Assembly: GCF_029623395.1 (NCBI RefSeq)
Contig: NZ_JAPYKK010000001.1
Span: forward strand, 1 to 64,000
Length of the DNA: 64,000 nucleotides
Origin: Sphingomonas echinoides
GTDB lineage: Bacteria; Pseudomonadota; Alphaproteobacteria; Sphingomonadales; Sphingomonadaceae
Direction of reading: 5' to 3'
The translations under genes and the position numbers were made by a program. This document shows, piece after piece, positions 7,122 to 16,080 of the stretch; position 1 is the first letter of the stretch, and each line of letters begins with the position of its first letter. Under the pieces are notes generated by a model, which was not told where the DNA came from, ran no database searches, and saw only the letters and a program-made list of their open reading frames with translations.

Positions 7122-9590
7122 TCATCCCTCGATCCGCGAAAAGTCTGCCACATTGTGCACCGCAGCACGAACCCGGTCGAGCAAAGCGAGACGGGCCGTG
7201 CGCTTTTCGGGCACGGGGTCGTTGACGATCACGGTTTCAAAGAACGTATCGATCGGTGCGCGCAAGCTGGCAAGCGCGGCCATCGCGGCCTCGAAATCCT
7301 CGCGCGCGATCGCCGCGGTGGCGGCGGGTTCGGCGGAGTCGAGCGCGGTGGCGAGCGCAGTTTCTGCTGGTTCGGGGGTGTAGGACAGCGCTTTCTGTGG
7401 GGAGAGGGGCTGTGCTGCGGTTTCGAGCGGAACGCTGGTTGATGCGTCCCCCTCTCCCCGACCCTCTCCCCGGAGGGGAGAGGGAGAAGAAGGGACGCCC
7501 TCTTTCTTCAGGATATTCGCGGCACGCTTGTAGCCTGCGAGCAGGTTGGTGCCGTCCTCGGTGCCGATGAACTTCTGCAATGCATGGACGCGGGCGAGCA
7601 GGCGGACGAGATCGTCCTCCCCACCGAGCGCGAACACCGCGTCGATCAAGTCGTGCCGGACGCCAGCTTCGCGTTGCTGGACCTTGAGGCGGTCGGCGAA
7701 GAAGTCGACCGTCGCAACAACCGACTTGGCCAATCTCTCAGATACCTTGATCTCGTCCTGCTCGACCTCCTCGGCAGCCGCTTCCAATTCAGCTCTGAAA
7801 AATGTCTCAGCCGCTTTGGCATCCGGGTTCAAAAGTCGCCGAAGTTCGTCAAAGCGTTCGGCCGCGCGACCAACTGGGTTTCGAACACTCGCCATAGGCC
7901 ACTGCCACGTAGCAGCGGCAACAGCATCGTTCAGCGCAAACCGAATATTGCCCGTTAGCACGGTCGATATCACGCCCAGTGCAGCACGACGAAGCGCGAA
8001 CGGATCTTTGGATCCTGTCGGTTTCTCACCAACGGCGAAAAACGCAGCGATCGTATCCAGCTTATCCGCCAGCGAAACCGCCACCGTCACCGGATCGGTC
8101 GGCACGTCATCGCCCTGCCCGACCGGCTTGTAGTGATCGCGGATTGCGGCTGCGACGCGGGGGTCTTCGCCTTGCGCGGCGGCGTAATAGCCGCCCATCA
8201 GGCCTTGCAGCTCGGGGAATTCGCCGACCATGCCGGTGACGAGATCCGCCTTGCAGAGCAGGGCTGCGCGGTGCGCGAGGTTGGCGAGCTCTTCCTTTAG
8301 CCCCTCCCCTTCAGGAGTGGCGGGTGAACCGCGCCCCGCGCGGTTCAGATCAGGCTGGGAGCCTGATCGACCCGCCACTGGGTTGGGGTGGGGCAGTTCA
8401 GCAATCTGGCCGTCGGAAGCAGGCACGGCCCCACCCCCAACCCCTCCCCTGAAGGGGAGGGGCTTAGAAGAAACGATGCCCTCTTCGACCAGCCATCTCG
8501 CCAGCTTCGCCACACGCGCGACCTTGTCCGCGACCGTGCCGAGCTTCTCGTGGAACACGATCCGGTCAAGCTTCTCCGCCTGCGCCTCGAGCGGCACCTT
8601 CAGATCGGTCTCGTAAAAGAACTTCGCATCCGACAGCCGTGCCGCGAGCACCTTGCGGTTGCCCTCGACGATCTTCGCGCCGCCATCGACCGCATCGATA
8701 TTGGCGGTGCAGACGAACGCATCCGCCAGCGCGCCATCGGCATCCCGGCACACGAAATACTTCTGGTTCACGCGCGCGGTCAGCTGGATGACCTCGGGCG
8801 GGACGCTGAGGAACGCAGCATCGAAGCGCCCCAACAAAGGCACCGGCCATTCGGTGAGCCCGGCATTCTCGGTCAGCAGCCCTTCGTCCTGGACCAGCTC
8901 GAGTCCGGCCTTGCGCGCGGCCATCGTCGCGCCGAGCGCGATGATCTGGCGGCGTTCGGCCTGGTCGACGATCACATGGCAAGCGCGCAGCTTCTCGACA
9001 TAATCGTCCGCCCAGCCGATCGTGATGATTCCCGGATGATGGAAACGATGCCCGACGGTGGCGGCACCGCTGGTGATGCCGGCGATCTCGACGGGCACGA
9101 TCTCCTCGCCGAACAGCGCGACGATCCCCTGCAACGGGCGGACCCAGCGCAGCGATTCCATCGTGGTCGACGCCCCGCCCCAGCGCATCGCCTTGGGCCA
9201 GGGGAAGGCGCGGATCATCGCAGGGATTGCCTCGGCGAGCACGCCGGCGGTCGCGCGACCGGGCTTGTCGACCACCGCGAACAGCACGCCGTCGCGCTCG
9301 ACCAGTTGCTCGCGCGTAAGGCCGGTCTTGCGGAGGAAGCCTTCGAGCGCCTGCGGGGGGGCGCTCGCCTTGGGGCCCTTGGTTTCCTCGGACACCGCGG
9401 CGGTCTCGGTCGGGAGCCCGCGCGCGATCAGCGCGAGGCGGCGCGGCGTCGCGTAGGTGACGAGCTCGGTCGCGGCAAGACCGGCTTTCGCCAGTTCGGC
9501 GGCGAACTGCTTGGCGAGATCCTCGCGCGCGCGGTCCTGCATCCGGGCGGGGATTTCTTCCGAGCGGAGTTCGAGGAGGAAATCGGTCAT
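7122..9590 (-). CDS. glyS: Glycine-tRNA ligase beta subunit with in-frame repeat insertions
   Basis: Beta subunit of the alpha2beta2 glycyl-tRNA synthetase, which charges tRNA-Gly. The N-terminus (MTDFLLELRSEEIPARMQ) and the conserved core identify it. At 822 aa it is well above the roughly 690 aa of the E. coli protein. Two segments explain most of the excess: about 57 low-complexity residues (SKPLPFRGGV to TPEGEGLK) encoded by a palindromic repeat at 8297-8467, and about 36 residues (GVPSSPSPLR to PLSPQK) encoded by another at about 7391-7500. Both leave the frame open, so the gene is probably functional with tolerated loops. glyQ lies upstream on the same strand. Confidence 0.93.
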   Translation of the reverse strand: MTDFLLELRSEEIPARMQDRAREDLAKQFAAELAKAGLAATELVTYATPRRLALIARGLPTETAAVSEETKGPKASAPPQALEGFLRKTGLTREQLVERDGVLFAVVDKPGRATAGVLAEAIPAMIRAFPWPKAMRWGGASTTMESLRWVRPLQGIVALFGEEIVPVEIAGITSGAATVGHRFHHPGIITIGWADDYVEKLRACHVIVDQAERRQIIALGATMAARKAGLELVQDEGLLTENAGLTEWPVPLLGRFDAAFLSVPPEVIQLTARVNQKYFVCRDADGALADAFVCTANIDAVDGGAKIVEGNRKVLAARLSDAKFFYETDLKVPLEAQAEKLDRIVFHEKLGTVADKVARVAKLARWLVEEGIVSSKPLPFRGGVGGGAVPASDGQIAELPHPNPVAGRSGSQPDLNRAGRGSPATPEGEGLKEELANLAHRAALLCKADLVTGMVGEFPELQGLMGGYYAAAQGEDPRVAAAIRDHYKPVGQGDDVPTDPVTVAVSLADKLDTIAAFFAVGEKPTGSKDPFALRRAALGVISTVLTGNIRFALNDAVAAATWQWPMASVRNPVGRAAERFDELRRLLNPDAKAAETFFRAELEAAAEEVEQDEIKVSERLAKSVVATVDFFADRLKVQQREAGVRHDLIDAVFALGGEDDLVRLLARVHALQKFIGTEDGTNLLAGYKRAANILKKEGVPSSPSPLRGEGRGEGDASTSVPLETAAQPLSPQKALSYTPEPAETALATALDSAEPAATAAIAREDFEAAMAALASLRAPIDTFFETVIVNDPVPEKRTARLALLDRVRAAVHNVADFSRIEG
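7391..7500. repeat. Palindromic repeat element inside glyS (second copy type)
   Basis: GC-rich segment with a perfect hairpin CCCTCTCCCC / GGGGAGAGGG and a related half-site (GGGGAGAGGGG) near its other end. It is inserted in frame towards the 3' end of glyS and encodes Pro/Ser/Gly/Arg-rich sequence unlike the rest of the enzyme. Boundaries are approximate. Confidence 0.7.
8297..8467. repeat. Palindromic repeat element inside glyS (family shared with 25.3 and 25.5 kb)
   Basis: About 171 bases (57 codons), bounded by TTAGCCCCTCCCCTTCAGG and CCTGAAGGGGAGGGGCTTAG. The same ends occur in the two intergenic copies at 25288-25393 and 25524-25629. Here the element lies within glyS coding sequence, is a multiple of three, and contains no stop in the glyS frame. 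It carries a second, nested element (8316-8379). Confidence 0.8.
8316..8379. repeat. Nested inverted-repeat element within the glyS repeat
   Basis: 64 bases bounded by AGTGGCGGGT and its exact reverse complement ACCCGCCACT. Inside are two further hairpins, GAACCGCG/CGCGGTTC and ATCAGGCT/AGCCTGAT. It interrupts the outer repeat right after TTCAGG, where the 25-kb copies continue directly, so it looks like a later insertion into the first element. Confidence 0.7.
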
Positions 9591-9635
9591 GCGGGCACCG
9601 TTGGGAGGTTATGCGCAGTCGTGGAGAAGGATTGG

Positions 9636-9826
9636 CTCGCACAAAGGCACAAAGACACGAAGGGAAGAAGGCGGAGAAGTCGACGGTCGTCAGCGCTAAA
9701 GGCCGAGCGCAGCTCCATCGCAAAACCGGAAGCAGACCGACCGGCGGACACGAAGCGCAGCGTCTTCGTGCCTTTGTGGCTTTGTGCGAGAAAACCCTTC
9801 TTCCCGAACAAAGCCACAAAGGCACT
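9636..9826. repeat. Long inverted repeat between glyQ and glyS
   Basis: The 262 bases between glyQ and glyS hold no gene. CTCGCACAAAGGCACAAAG with ACACGAAGGG near 9638-9664 is mirrored by CTTCGTGCCTTTGTGG with CTTTGTGCGAGAAAA near 9765-9795. A further AAAGCCACAAAGGCAC lies at about 9811-9826. The arms could pair over more than 20 bases in the glyQ-glyS transcript. Confidence 0.65.
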
Positions 9827-9852
9827 AAAAGAGATAACGCCTGCGGCGCGGA

Positions 9853-10749
9853 TCATGCGGTCCACCCCGGATAGGCTTCCTGCCACGCCGGTGTGTGCTT
9901 TTCGATCCACGCCTGGCAGCTGCCCTTCGCGAGATCGCGCACCCGCCCCATATACGCCTGCCGCTCGGCGACCGAGATGACCCCGCGCGCCTGCAACAGG
10001 TTGAACACGTGGCTCGCCTTGATCGCCTGCTCATAGGCCGGGATCGGCAGCCCCGCCGCGAGGCTGTTCTCGCATTCCGCGACATGCTTGCGGAACGAAT
10101 CGAACAGGCTGTCGGTGTCCGCCACTTCGAAATTCCAGGTCGACATCTCGACCTCATTCTCGTGGAACACCTCGCCGTAGGTCACGCCCGCGTCGTTGAA
10201 CGCGAGGTCGTAGACGCTGTCCTTGTCCTGGATATACATCGCGAGCCGCTCGAGCCCGTAGGTCAGCTCGCCCGCGACGGGCTTCATGTCGAACCCGCCC
10301 ATCTGCTGGAAATAGGTGAACTGGGTGACTTCCATCCCGTCGCACCACACTTCCCAGCCGAGACCCCAGGCGCCGAGCGTCGGCGACTCCCAGTCATCCT
10401 CGACGAAGCGGATGTCATGCTTCGTGAAATCGATCCCGATCGCCGCGAGCGAGCCGAGGTACAGCTCCTGCAAATCGGCCGGGCTCGGCTTCAGGATCAC
10501 CTGATACTGATAGTAATGCTGTAGCCGGTTGGGGTTCTCGCCATAACGGCCGTCGGTCGGGCGGCGGCACGGCTGGACGAAGGCGGCGTTCCACGGCTTG
10601 GGGCCGAGCGCGCGCAGCGTCGTGGCGGTGTGGAAGGTCCCCGCCCCCATTTCCATGTCATAGGGTTGCAGGATCAGGCATCCCCTATCGCTCCAATAGT
10701 CATGGAGCGTTAGGATCATCCGCTGGAAGCTCATCGGGCGGTCGGTCAT
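9853..10749 (-). CDS. glyQ: Glycine-tRNA ligase alpha subunit
   Basis: Catalytic alpha subunit of the bacterial heterotetrameric glycyl-tRNA synthetase. The sequence from [19 protein letters not shown] through [34 protein letters not shown] and [12 protein letters not shown] is diagnostic. I start at the ATG at 10749 (MTDRPMSFQ), giving 298 aa; an upstream in-frame ATG at 10788 adds 13 residues that are unlikely to be native. It precedes glyS with a repeat-filled 262-base gap. Confidence 0.92.
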   Translation of the reverse strand: MTDRPMSFQRMILTLHDYWSDRGCLILQPYDMEMGAGTFHTATTLRALGPKPWNAAFVQPCRRPTDGRYGENPNRLQHYYQYQVILKPSPADLQELYLGSLAAIGIDFTKHDIRFVEDDWESPTLGAWGLGWEVWCDGMEVTQFTYFQQMGGFDMKPVAGELTYGLERLAMYIQDKDSVYDLAFNDAGVTYGEVFHENEVEMSTWNFEVADTDSLFDSFRKHVAECENSLAAGLPIPAYEQAIKASHVFNLLQARGVISVAERQAYMGRVRDLAKGSCQAWIEKHTPAWQEAYPGWTA

Positions 10750-10873
10750 GATAGGCAGGGCTTTGGCGCAGCGCAGCAAGGGGGTCAACGCCTCATCGGA
10801 AAGCTGTTAACCCGCGCCGGTTTAGGGGGTAGGGCGGCGACCATTCGCCGGACACGCATCGGGACGCTTCGCA

Positions 10874-11797
10874 ATGACCTTCACCCGCCCCTTTCTTGCG
10901 CTCACCGCGCTGTTGCTGAGCGGCGGCGCGGTCGCGCAGACGGCACCCGCGCCGGTGCAGATGCCCGCAACCCCCCGCGCCGCCACGGTTCCTGCCGATC
11001 CCGCCCTGTGGGTGGTCAAGGACAAGGATACGACGGTGTATCTGTTCGGGACGATCCACGCGCTCAAACCACATCTCGGCTGGTTCGATTCGGCGGTGCG
11101 CAAGGCGTTCGATGCGAGCGGGCAGCTGATCCTCGAAATCCCCCTCCCCGATCCCGCGACCGCGCAGGCCGTGATGCTGCCGCTCGCGACCGACACGTCG
11201 GGGGTGCCGTTGATGCAGAAGCTCAACGCGGGTGACCGCGCCGCTTATGCCGCCGCGATGACCAAGCTCGGCATCCCGCCCGCCGCGGTCGAGAAGTTCG
11301 AGCCGTGGTTCGTCGCGGTCACGCTCTCCCAGTTGGCGTTGCAAAAGGCCGGGTTCAGCGCGGCGGACGGTGCGGAAGCCGCCCTCTCCGCCGCCGCCAC
11401 CGCCGCGGGCAAGCCGATCACGGGGCTCGAGACGCTGCAGCAGCAGCTTGGTTATTTCCACGCGCTGTCGCAGGCGGACCAGATCGCCTTCCTCGTGTCG
11501 AGCGTGCAGGACATCGACAAGTTCGACGGGATGATCAACGCGATGCTCGACCGCTGGAAAGCGGGCGACGCCGAGGGCCTGAGCGCGCTGATGAACGAGG
11601 ACCTGACGAGCCAGCCCAATCTGTACCGGATCCTGCTGGTCGAGCGGAACAAGCGCTGGGCGGCGTGGATCTCCGAACGGATGAAAAAGCCGGGGACGGT
11701 GTTCATCGCGGTCGGCGCGGGGCATCTTGCGGGGCGCGACAGCGTGCAGGTGCAACTGGCGAAGCGTCATCTCAAAGCCGTGCGCATCCGCTATTGA
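10874..11797 (+). CDS. TraB/GumN family protein, copy 1
   Basis: A 307-residue protein with an N-terminal signal peptide (cleavage probably near AVAQT, residues 19-23). It has the TraB/GumN hallmarks: LWVVKDKDTTVYLFGTIHAL (GTIH near residue 59), a conserved acidic ILEIP, and the C-terminal VGAGHLAGRDSV. The family resembles metal-dependent proteases of the Tiki/TraB superfamily; substrates in proteobacteria are unknown. A second, diverged copy follows immediately, with overlapping stop and start codons. Probably periplasmic or secreted. Confidence 0.85.
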   Translation: MTFTRPFLALTALLLSGGAVAQTAPAPVQMPATPRAATVPADPALWVVKDKDTTVYLFGTIHALKPHLGWFDSAVRKAFDASGQLILEIPLPDPATAQAVMLPLATDTSGVPLMQKLNAGDRAAYAAAMTKLGIPPAAVEKFEPWFVAVTLSQLALQKAGFSAADGAEAALSAAATAAGKPITGLETLQQQLGYFHALSQADQIAFLVSSVQDIDKFDGMINAMLDRWKAGDAEGLSALMNEDLTSQPNLYRILLVERNKRWAAWISERMKKPGTVFIAVGAGHLAGRDSVQVQLAKRHLKAVRIRY

Positions 11798-12654
11798 TCC
11801 GGCGCTTCGGCCTTACGTTCGCGCTGCTGCTGGCGGGATGCGACCAGACACCGCCGACGCCGGCGCGGCCCGCGCTGTGGCAGGTGTCGGATGCGGATAC
11901 GACGATCTGGCTGATCGGGACGATCCACGCGCTGCCCCCCAAGGTGCAATGGCAGACACCCGAAGTGGAGCGCGCGATCGGGGCGGCGGACACGCTGGTG
12001 CTCGAAGTGCCACCGGTGGCGAGCGCTAGTGCGCACGAGCAGTTTGAAACGCTTGCCCGGCAACGCGGCCTGCCCGCGCTGCTCGATCGCGTCGCGCCCG
12101 CGGATCGCGCGCTCTTAAAGCAGGGCATTGCCGCGGCGAGCCAGTCCGCCGCCGATCTCGACGGGTACAAGACCTGGGCCGCCGCGCTGGTAATCGGCGC
12201 GGGTGCGGGGCATGTCAGCCAGGCGTCCGCCGACGACGGGGTCGAGGCGGTGCTGACGCAGCGGTTCGCGGGCAAGACGATCGGTGCGCTCGAATCACGC
12301 GAGGGACAGCTCCACCTGTTCGATCGCTTGCCCGAGGCGTCGCAGCGGCGGTTGCTGCTGGATGCGGCGCGCGATGCGATCGACCCGGAGCAGGGGTATC
12401 GCCCGCTCCTCGCCGCCTGGATCAAGGGCGACGCGGCGAAGCTGTCCGCCACGCTCGATCCCGTCCGCCAGGACCGCGCGATCGCGGACGCGCTGATCGA
12501 CCAGCGCAACCGCCGCTGGGAGCGCGCGATCGTCGGGCGGATGGCGCGCCCCGGCCGCGTGCTGGTCGCGGTCGGCGCGGGGCATCTGGTCGGGCCGGGC
12601 TCGGTCATCGCCCTGCTCCGCGACCGCGGGCTTAACGTGGAGCGGGTCGAGTAA
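11794..12654 (+). CDS. TraB/GumN family lipoprotein, copy 2
   Basis: Diverged paralogue of the preceding gene, with LWQVSDADTTIWLIGTIHAL and VGAGHLVGPGSV. The open frame extends far upstream inside copy 1. I place the start at the TTG at 11794, which overlaps the copy 1 stop (TTGA). From there the protein is 286 aa and begins with a short signal sequence ending in LLLAGC, a lipobox with Cys at about residue 15, so this copy is predicted to be a lipoprotein while copy 1 is not. The tandem arrangement suggests duplication followed by specialisation of location. It ends 7 bases before the convergent three-domain gene. Confidence 0.75.
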   Translation: MIRRFGLTFALLLAGCDQTPPTPARPALWQVSDADTTIWLIGTIHALPPKVQWQTPEVERAIGAADTLVLEVPPVASASAHEQFETLARQRGLPALLDRVAPADRALLKQGIAAASQSAADLDGYKTWAAALVIGAGAGHVSQASADDGVEAVLTQRFAGKTIGALESREGQLHLFDRLPEASQRRLLLDAARDAIDPEQGYRPLLAAWIKGDAAKLSATLDPVRQDRAIADALIDQRNRRWERAIVGRMARPGRVLVAVGAGHLVGPGSVIALLRDRGLNVERVE

Positions 12655-12661
12655 GCCCGGC

Positions 12662-15600
12662 TTACACGTTCACCCGACCGGTCCGCACCAGCTTGCCCCA
12701 GCCGACCCGCGGGCCGCGCAACGCCTGGGTGATCGCCTTGAGCACCACGTAATACATGATCTGGCGATAGCCGAAGCGCTGCGGGATCAGCAGCCACAAC
12801 AGCCGCCAGTCCTCGCGCCGCTCGAGCGCGAACGCGACGATCGCGGCGAGCAGGTCAATCAGCGTGAACACCAGCCAGTAGATCAGCATCTTCTCGACGT
12901 CATGCTGGGTCTGCGCCCAGCCATGCGCCAGCACCGCGAGATAGGTCATCACGAAGCTGACGATCAGCGCGAGATCGATGATCGGTGAGATCGCCGCAAA
13001 GACGATCTGGAACAGGATCGCCTGCGGCAACCCCACGCGCGCGAGCCCGCGCGGCTTGCCCGTCGCCATGATGCTGCCGTGCTTCCACAGGCATTGCAGC
13101 GTGCCGAACGCCCAGCGGAACCGCTGTTTGGCGAGGCCCTTGATCGTTTCGGGCGACTCGGTCCAGGCAACCGCATATTGGTCATAGGTGACCTTCCACC
13201 CGGCGCGCTGGATCGCGATCGTCAAGTCCTGGTCCTCGGCGAGCGTATCGTCGGGATAACCGCCGACCTGCTTGATCGCCGCCAGACGCCATGCGCCGAC
13301 CGCGCCCGGCACCACCGCCATCGCGTCGAGCCGTGCGAGCGCGCGGCGTTCGAGGTTCTGCGCGGTGATATATTCGACCGCCTGGAACCGCGTCAGCAGG
13401 TTGACGCGGTTGCCGACCTTGGCGTTGCCCGCGACCGCGCCGAGCGTCGGATCGACGAACCAGCGCGCCAGACGCGCGATCGTGGTCGGCTCGAACTGCG
13501 TATCGGCATCGAGCGCGATGACGATCTCGCCGGTCGCCAGATCCAGCGCGCGATTGAGCGCGCGCGCCTTGCCGCCGTTTTCGAGCGTGAGCAATTTGAC
13601 GCGCGGGTCATGCGCGAACGCGGCGTCGACCACGGCGCTCGTCGCGTCGGACGATCCGTCATCGATCACGATCACCTCGATCCGCACGTCGGTCGACGCG
13701 AGCACGCCCCGGACCGCACGTTCGATCACCAGTTCCTCGTTGAACGCGGGGATCATCACCGTGACGAACGTGTCGGGGTCGATCGGCGGGAACACCATCC
13801 GGCTCTCCCGACGCGCCTGGATCAACGCAAGGGCCGACAGGATGACCGCGCGTGCGATCCCGATCGAGATCGCGAAGAAGAAGATCCAGCCGAGCGCGAC
13901 GACGATCCCGCCGAGCGCGCTGAAGATGAACAGGTTGAACTGCGCGGTCACCTGCTCGCTCTTGGAGATCGGCGGCATCGCCACGTCGCGCGGGATGCCG
14001 GCGAGTTCCGACACCGGAACGAAGCGATAGCCCTTGGCGCGCAGTTGATCGATGATCTGCGGCAGAGCGGCGAGCGTCTGCGACCGGTCCCCGCCCGAAT
14101 CGTGCAGCAGAATGATGTTGCGGCTGCACTGCGGTTCATCGTCGTCGGTGCAACGGCCCGCCGGATCGGTCACGTCCGCAACGGTCCGGTCGATGATCGC
14201 CTGTGTCCCCGGTCGTTTCCAGTCATCCGGATCGACGTGAAGCCCGACCGATATGTACCCGAGATTCTGCGCCTGCAACGCCGGCGAGATTTCGTCCGCC
14301 GTGGTCGGCTCGGCATCGCCGAAATAAGGTGCGCGGAACAGACGGAGCGAATGGCCGGTAAACGCCTGGAACAGCCGCTGCGTGGTGTTGAGCTGAAAAC
14401 GCGTTTCGGTTTCGGACGAACCCGCCAGGTTGGGATGGGTGTAGGTATGGCTGCCGATCTCATGCCCCTCGCGGATCATCCGTTCGAGCAGGCGGCGTTG
14501 GGTCAGCGCGTTCTCGCCGATCACGAAGAACGTAGCCGGTGCGTTCCTCTCCTTCAGGACGTCGAGGATCCGCGGCGTCCACACGGGGTCGGGTCCGTCA
14601 TCGAAAGTGAGTGCGAGCAATCCCGGACGATACCCCGTTCGCGCGACGATATAGGGCGACGGCAAGGTCACGAAATGGACATCCGCGATCCCGCCGTTCC
14701 GGCCGGCGACCGCTTGGCGCACACCTGCAACGGGGACACCCGCAATCTTCAGGATCTCGCCGCTGCCCTCGATATCGACATCGGTACCCGCCGGGATCGC
14801 GTTGATCGCAGAGGGAGCAGGCAGACTGCGATGGGACCGCCCGAAGATCGACCATAGCGATGGGTCCTCCGCGCCGAGCCGCCACACCGCGACGCCGTTC
14901 AATCCGACACGGCTGAGGAATTTCATCTGGTTGTAGGCGGACGCCGCGTCGAGCAGCCAGACGACGTGGCGGTGGCTCCCTTCCATATACGCAAAGCCGG
15001 TGTTGCCGCTGGCCTTATCGAAGACCGGCATCGCGCTCGACTCCCGCGCGGCCTGCCACGCTTCGTCGATCGGCAGCGGTTCGCCGCCGCCGTCGTGCCA
15101 GTCGTATCCGTAGCTGCCGATCGCGACGACGATCTTGTTGCGCGGCACGCCCTTCACCGCACGCGCGACCGAGCGTTCGAACCATCCCTGCGACGCGATC
15201 GGGCCCGAATCGCCGCTGGTCTCGTGTTCGTCATACGCCATCAGGAAGACGCGATCGACGATCGCGGCGAAGGATTTGATGTTCCATCCCCCCTCGTCGT
15301 CCGCCGCGCCGATCGGCACCGCGATTGCGATGACCCAATTGCGCTTGGCGAAGCGCGCCTTGGCTTCGCGCAGGAAGGTGCGGAAGTCCTCCTGGCCGCG
15401 CGGGCTTAGTTCCTCGAAATCGAAGAACGCGCCGCCCGCACGGTTGCGCACCAGCCACGGCTCGAGCTTGTCGAGGAACGCCTTGCGCTGCGGCGCCGAG
15501 CGCAACAGCGCTTCCATGCCTTTCGCATCCCAGACGCCGTCCTTGGCGTTCTGGATCATCGGCAGGAGCAGCGGGCGGTGCGTCGAGCGGTTGATGATCT

Positions 15601-16045
15601 CGCGCCCCGCCGTATCGCGAAACACGGATATGTCGTGGTTCGTGCCCGTGACCGAAACCCACCCCGGGATCAGCCAGTCGAGATCGTTGATATGCCGCCG
15701 CAGCGAGGCGACGCTCGATTCATCCCACGGCACGTGAAAGCCGATCGCCAGCGGCTGATCGACCGCCGCGCCGACCCCGCGTGGGGGGGCCGCACCCATG
15801 AGGCGCGCGTAATCGACGATGTCGCGCCGTGCGCGCTTGAGCAGCGGATCGTGCGGCGGGGGCAGCTTGGTATAGGCCACATGTTCCGCTTCGACCGGGA
15901 GCAACGGCGGCGCCGGAACCACGCCGATCGACACGCTCAGCGCAGCGATCGACAGCAACACGAGCAGGACGAAGGCCGCGACCGCCATCGCAAAGCGACG
16001 CCGCCGGCGACCCGAGGCGTCATAGAAAATTGGTGCGCGGCTCAT
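12662..16045 (-). CDS. Three-domain membrane protein: GH18-like, polysaccharide deacetylase, GT2 glycosyltransferase
   Basis: About 1127 aa from the ATG at 16045, which has AGGGGA upstream; an in-frame GTG at 16081 would add 12 residues. Order: an N-terminal membrane anchor; a GH18-like domain with GGAFFDFEE; a NodB deacetylase domain with TFDDGPD, GSHTYTHPN and RAPYFG; a membrane segment; a processive GT2 domain with IPAFNEE, DDGSSD, DADTQ, EDQDL and QRFRW; and C-terminal membrane segments. GT2 plus deacetylase plus hydrolase in one chain suggests synthesis and trimming of a beta-linked N-acetylhexosamine polymer in the envelope. The polymer is not known from sequence. Confidence 0.85.
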   Translation of the reverse strand: MSRAPIFYDASGRRRRRFAMAVAAFVLLVLLSIAALSVSIGVVPAPPLLPVEAEHVAYTKLPPPHDPLLKRARRDIVDYARLMGAAPPRGVGAAVDQPLAIGFHVPWDESSVASLRRHINDLDWLIPGWVSVTGTNHDISVFRDTAGREIINRSTHRPLLLPMIQNAKDGVWDAKGMEALLRSAPQRKAFLDKLEPWLVRNRAGGAFFDFEELSPRGQEDFRTFLREAKARFAKRNWVIAIAVPIGAADDEGGWNIKSFAAIVDRVFLMAYDEHETSGDSGPIASQGWFERSVARAVKGVPRNKIVVAIGSYGYDWHDGGGEPLPIDEAWQAARESSAMPVFDKASGNTGFAYMEGSHRHVVWLLDAASAYNQMKFLSRVGLNGVAVWRLGAEDPSLWSIFGRSHRSLPAPSAINAIPAGTDVDIEGSGEILKIAGVPVAGVRQAVAGRNGGIADVHFVTLPSPYIVARTGYRPGLLALTFDDGPDPVWTPRILDVLKERNAPATFFVIGENALTQRRLLERMIREGHEIGSHTYTHPNLAGSSETETRFQLNTTQRLFQAFTGHSLRLFRAPYFGDAEPTTADEISPALQAQNLGYISVGLHVDPDDWKRPGTQAIIDRTVADVTDPAGRCTDDDEPQCSRNIILLHDSGGDRSQTLAALPQIIDQLRAKGYRFVPVSELAGIPRDVAMPPISKSEQVTAQFNLFIFSALGGIVVALGWIFFFAISIGIARAVILSALALIQARRESRMVFPPIDPDTFVTVMIPAFNEELVIERAVRGVLASTDVRIEVIVIDDGSSDATSAVVDAAFAHDPRVKLLTLENGGKARALNRALDLATGEIVIALDADTQFEPTTIARLARWFVDPTLGAVAGNAKVGNRVNLLTRFQAVEYITAQNLERRALARLDAMAVVPGAVGAWRLAAIKQVGGYPDDTLAEDQDLTIAIQRAGWKVTYDQYAVAWTESPETIKGLAKQRFRWAFGTLQCLWKHGSIMATGKPRGLARVGLPQAILFQIVFAAISPIIDLALIVSFVMTYLAVLAHGWAQTQHDVEKMLIYWLVFTLIDLLAAIVAFALERREDWRLLWLLIPQRFGYRQIMYYVVLKAITQALRGPRVGWGKLVRTGRVNV

Positions 16046-16080
16046 CGGCGAGGCATCCCCTGAAATGTTCTCATCCGTCA

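Noticed and set aside
11305..11793. Upstream extension of the second TraB-like gene inside the first
   Set aside because: It is read in another frame of copy 1 and its Arg-rich sequence has no TraB features; the TTG at 11794 gives a lipoprotein start.
13079..14857. 592-codon open frame antisense to the GH18/NodB/GT2 gene
   Set aside because: It mirrors the real gene, is Arg/Asp/His-rich and has no domain. Long antisense frames are expected at this GC content.
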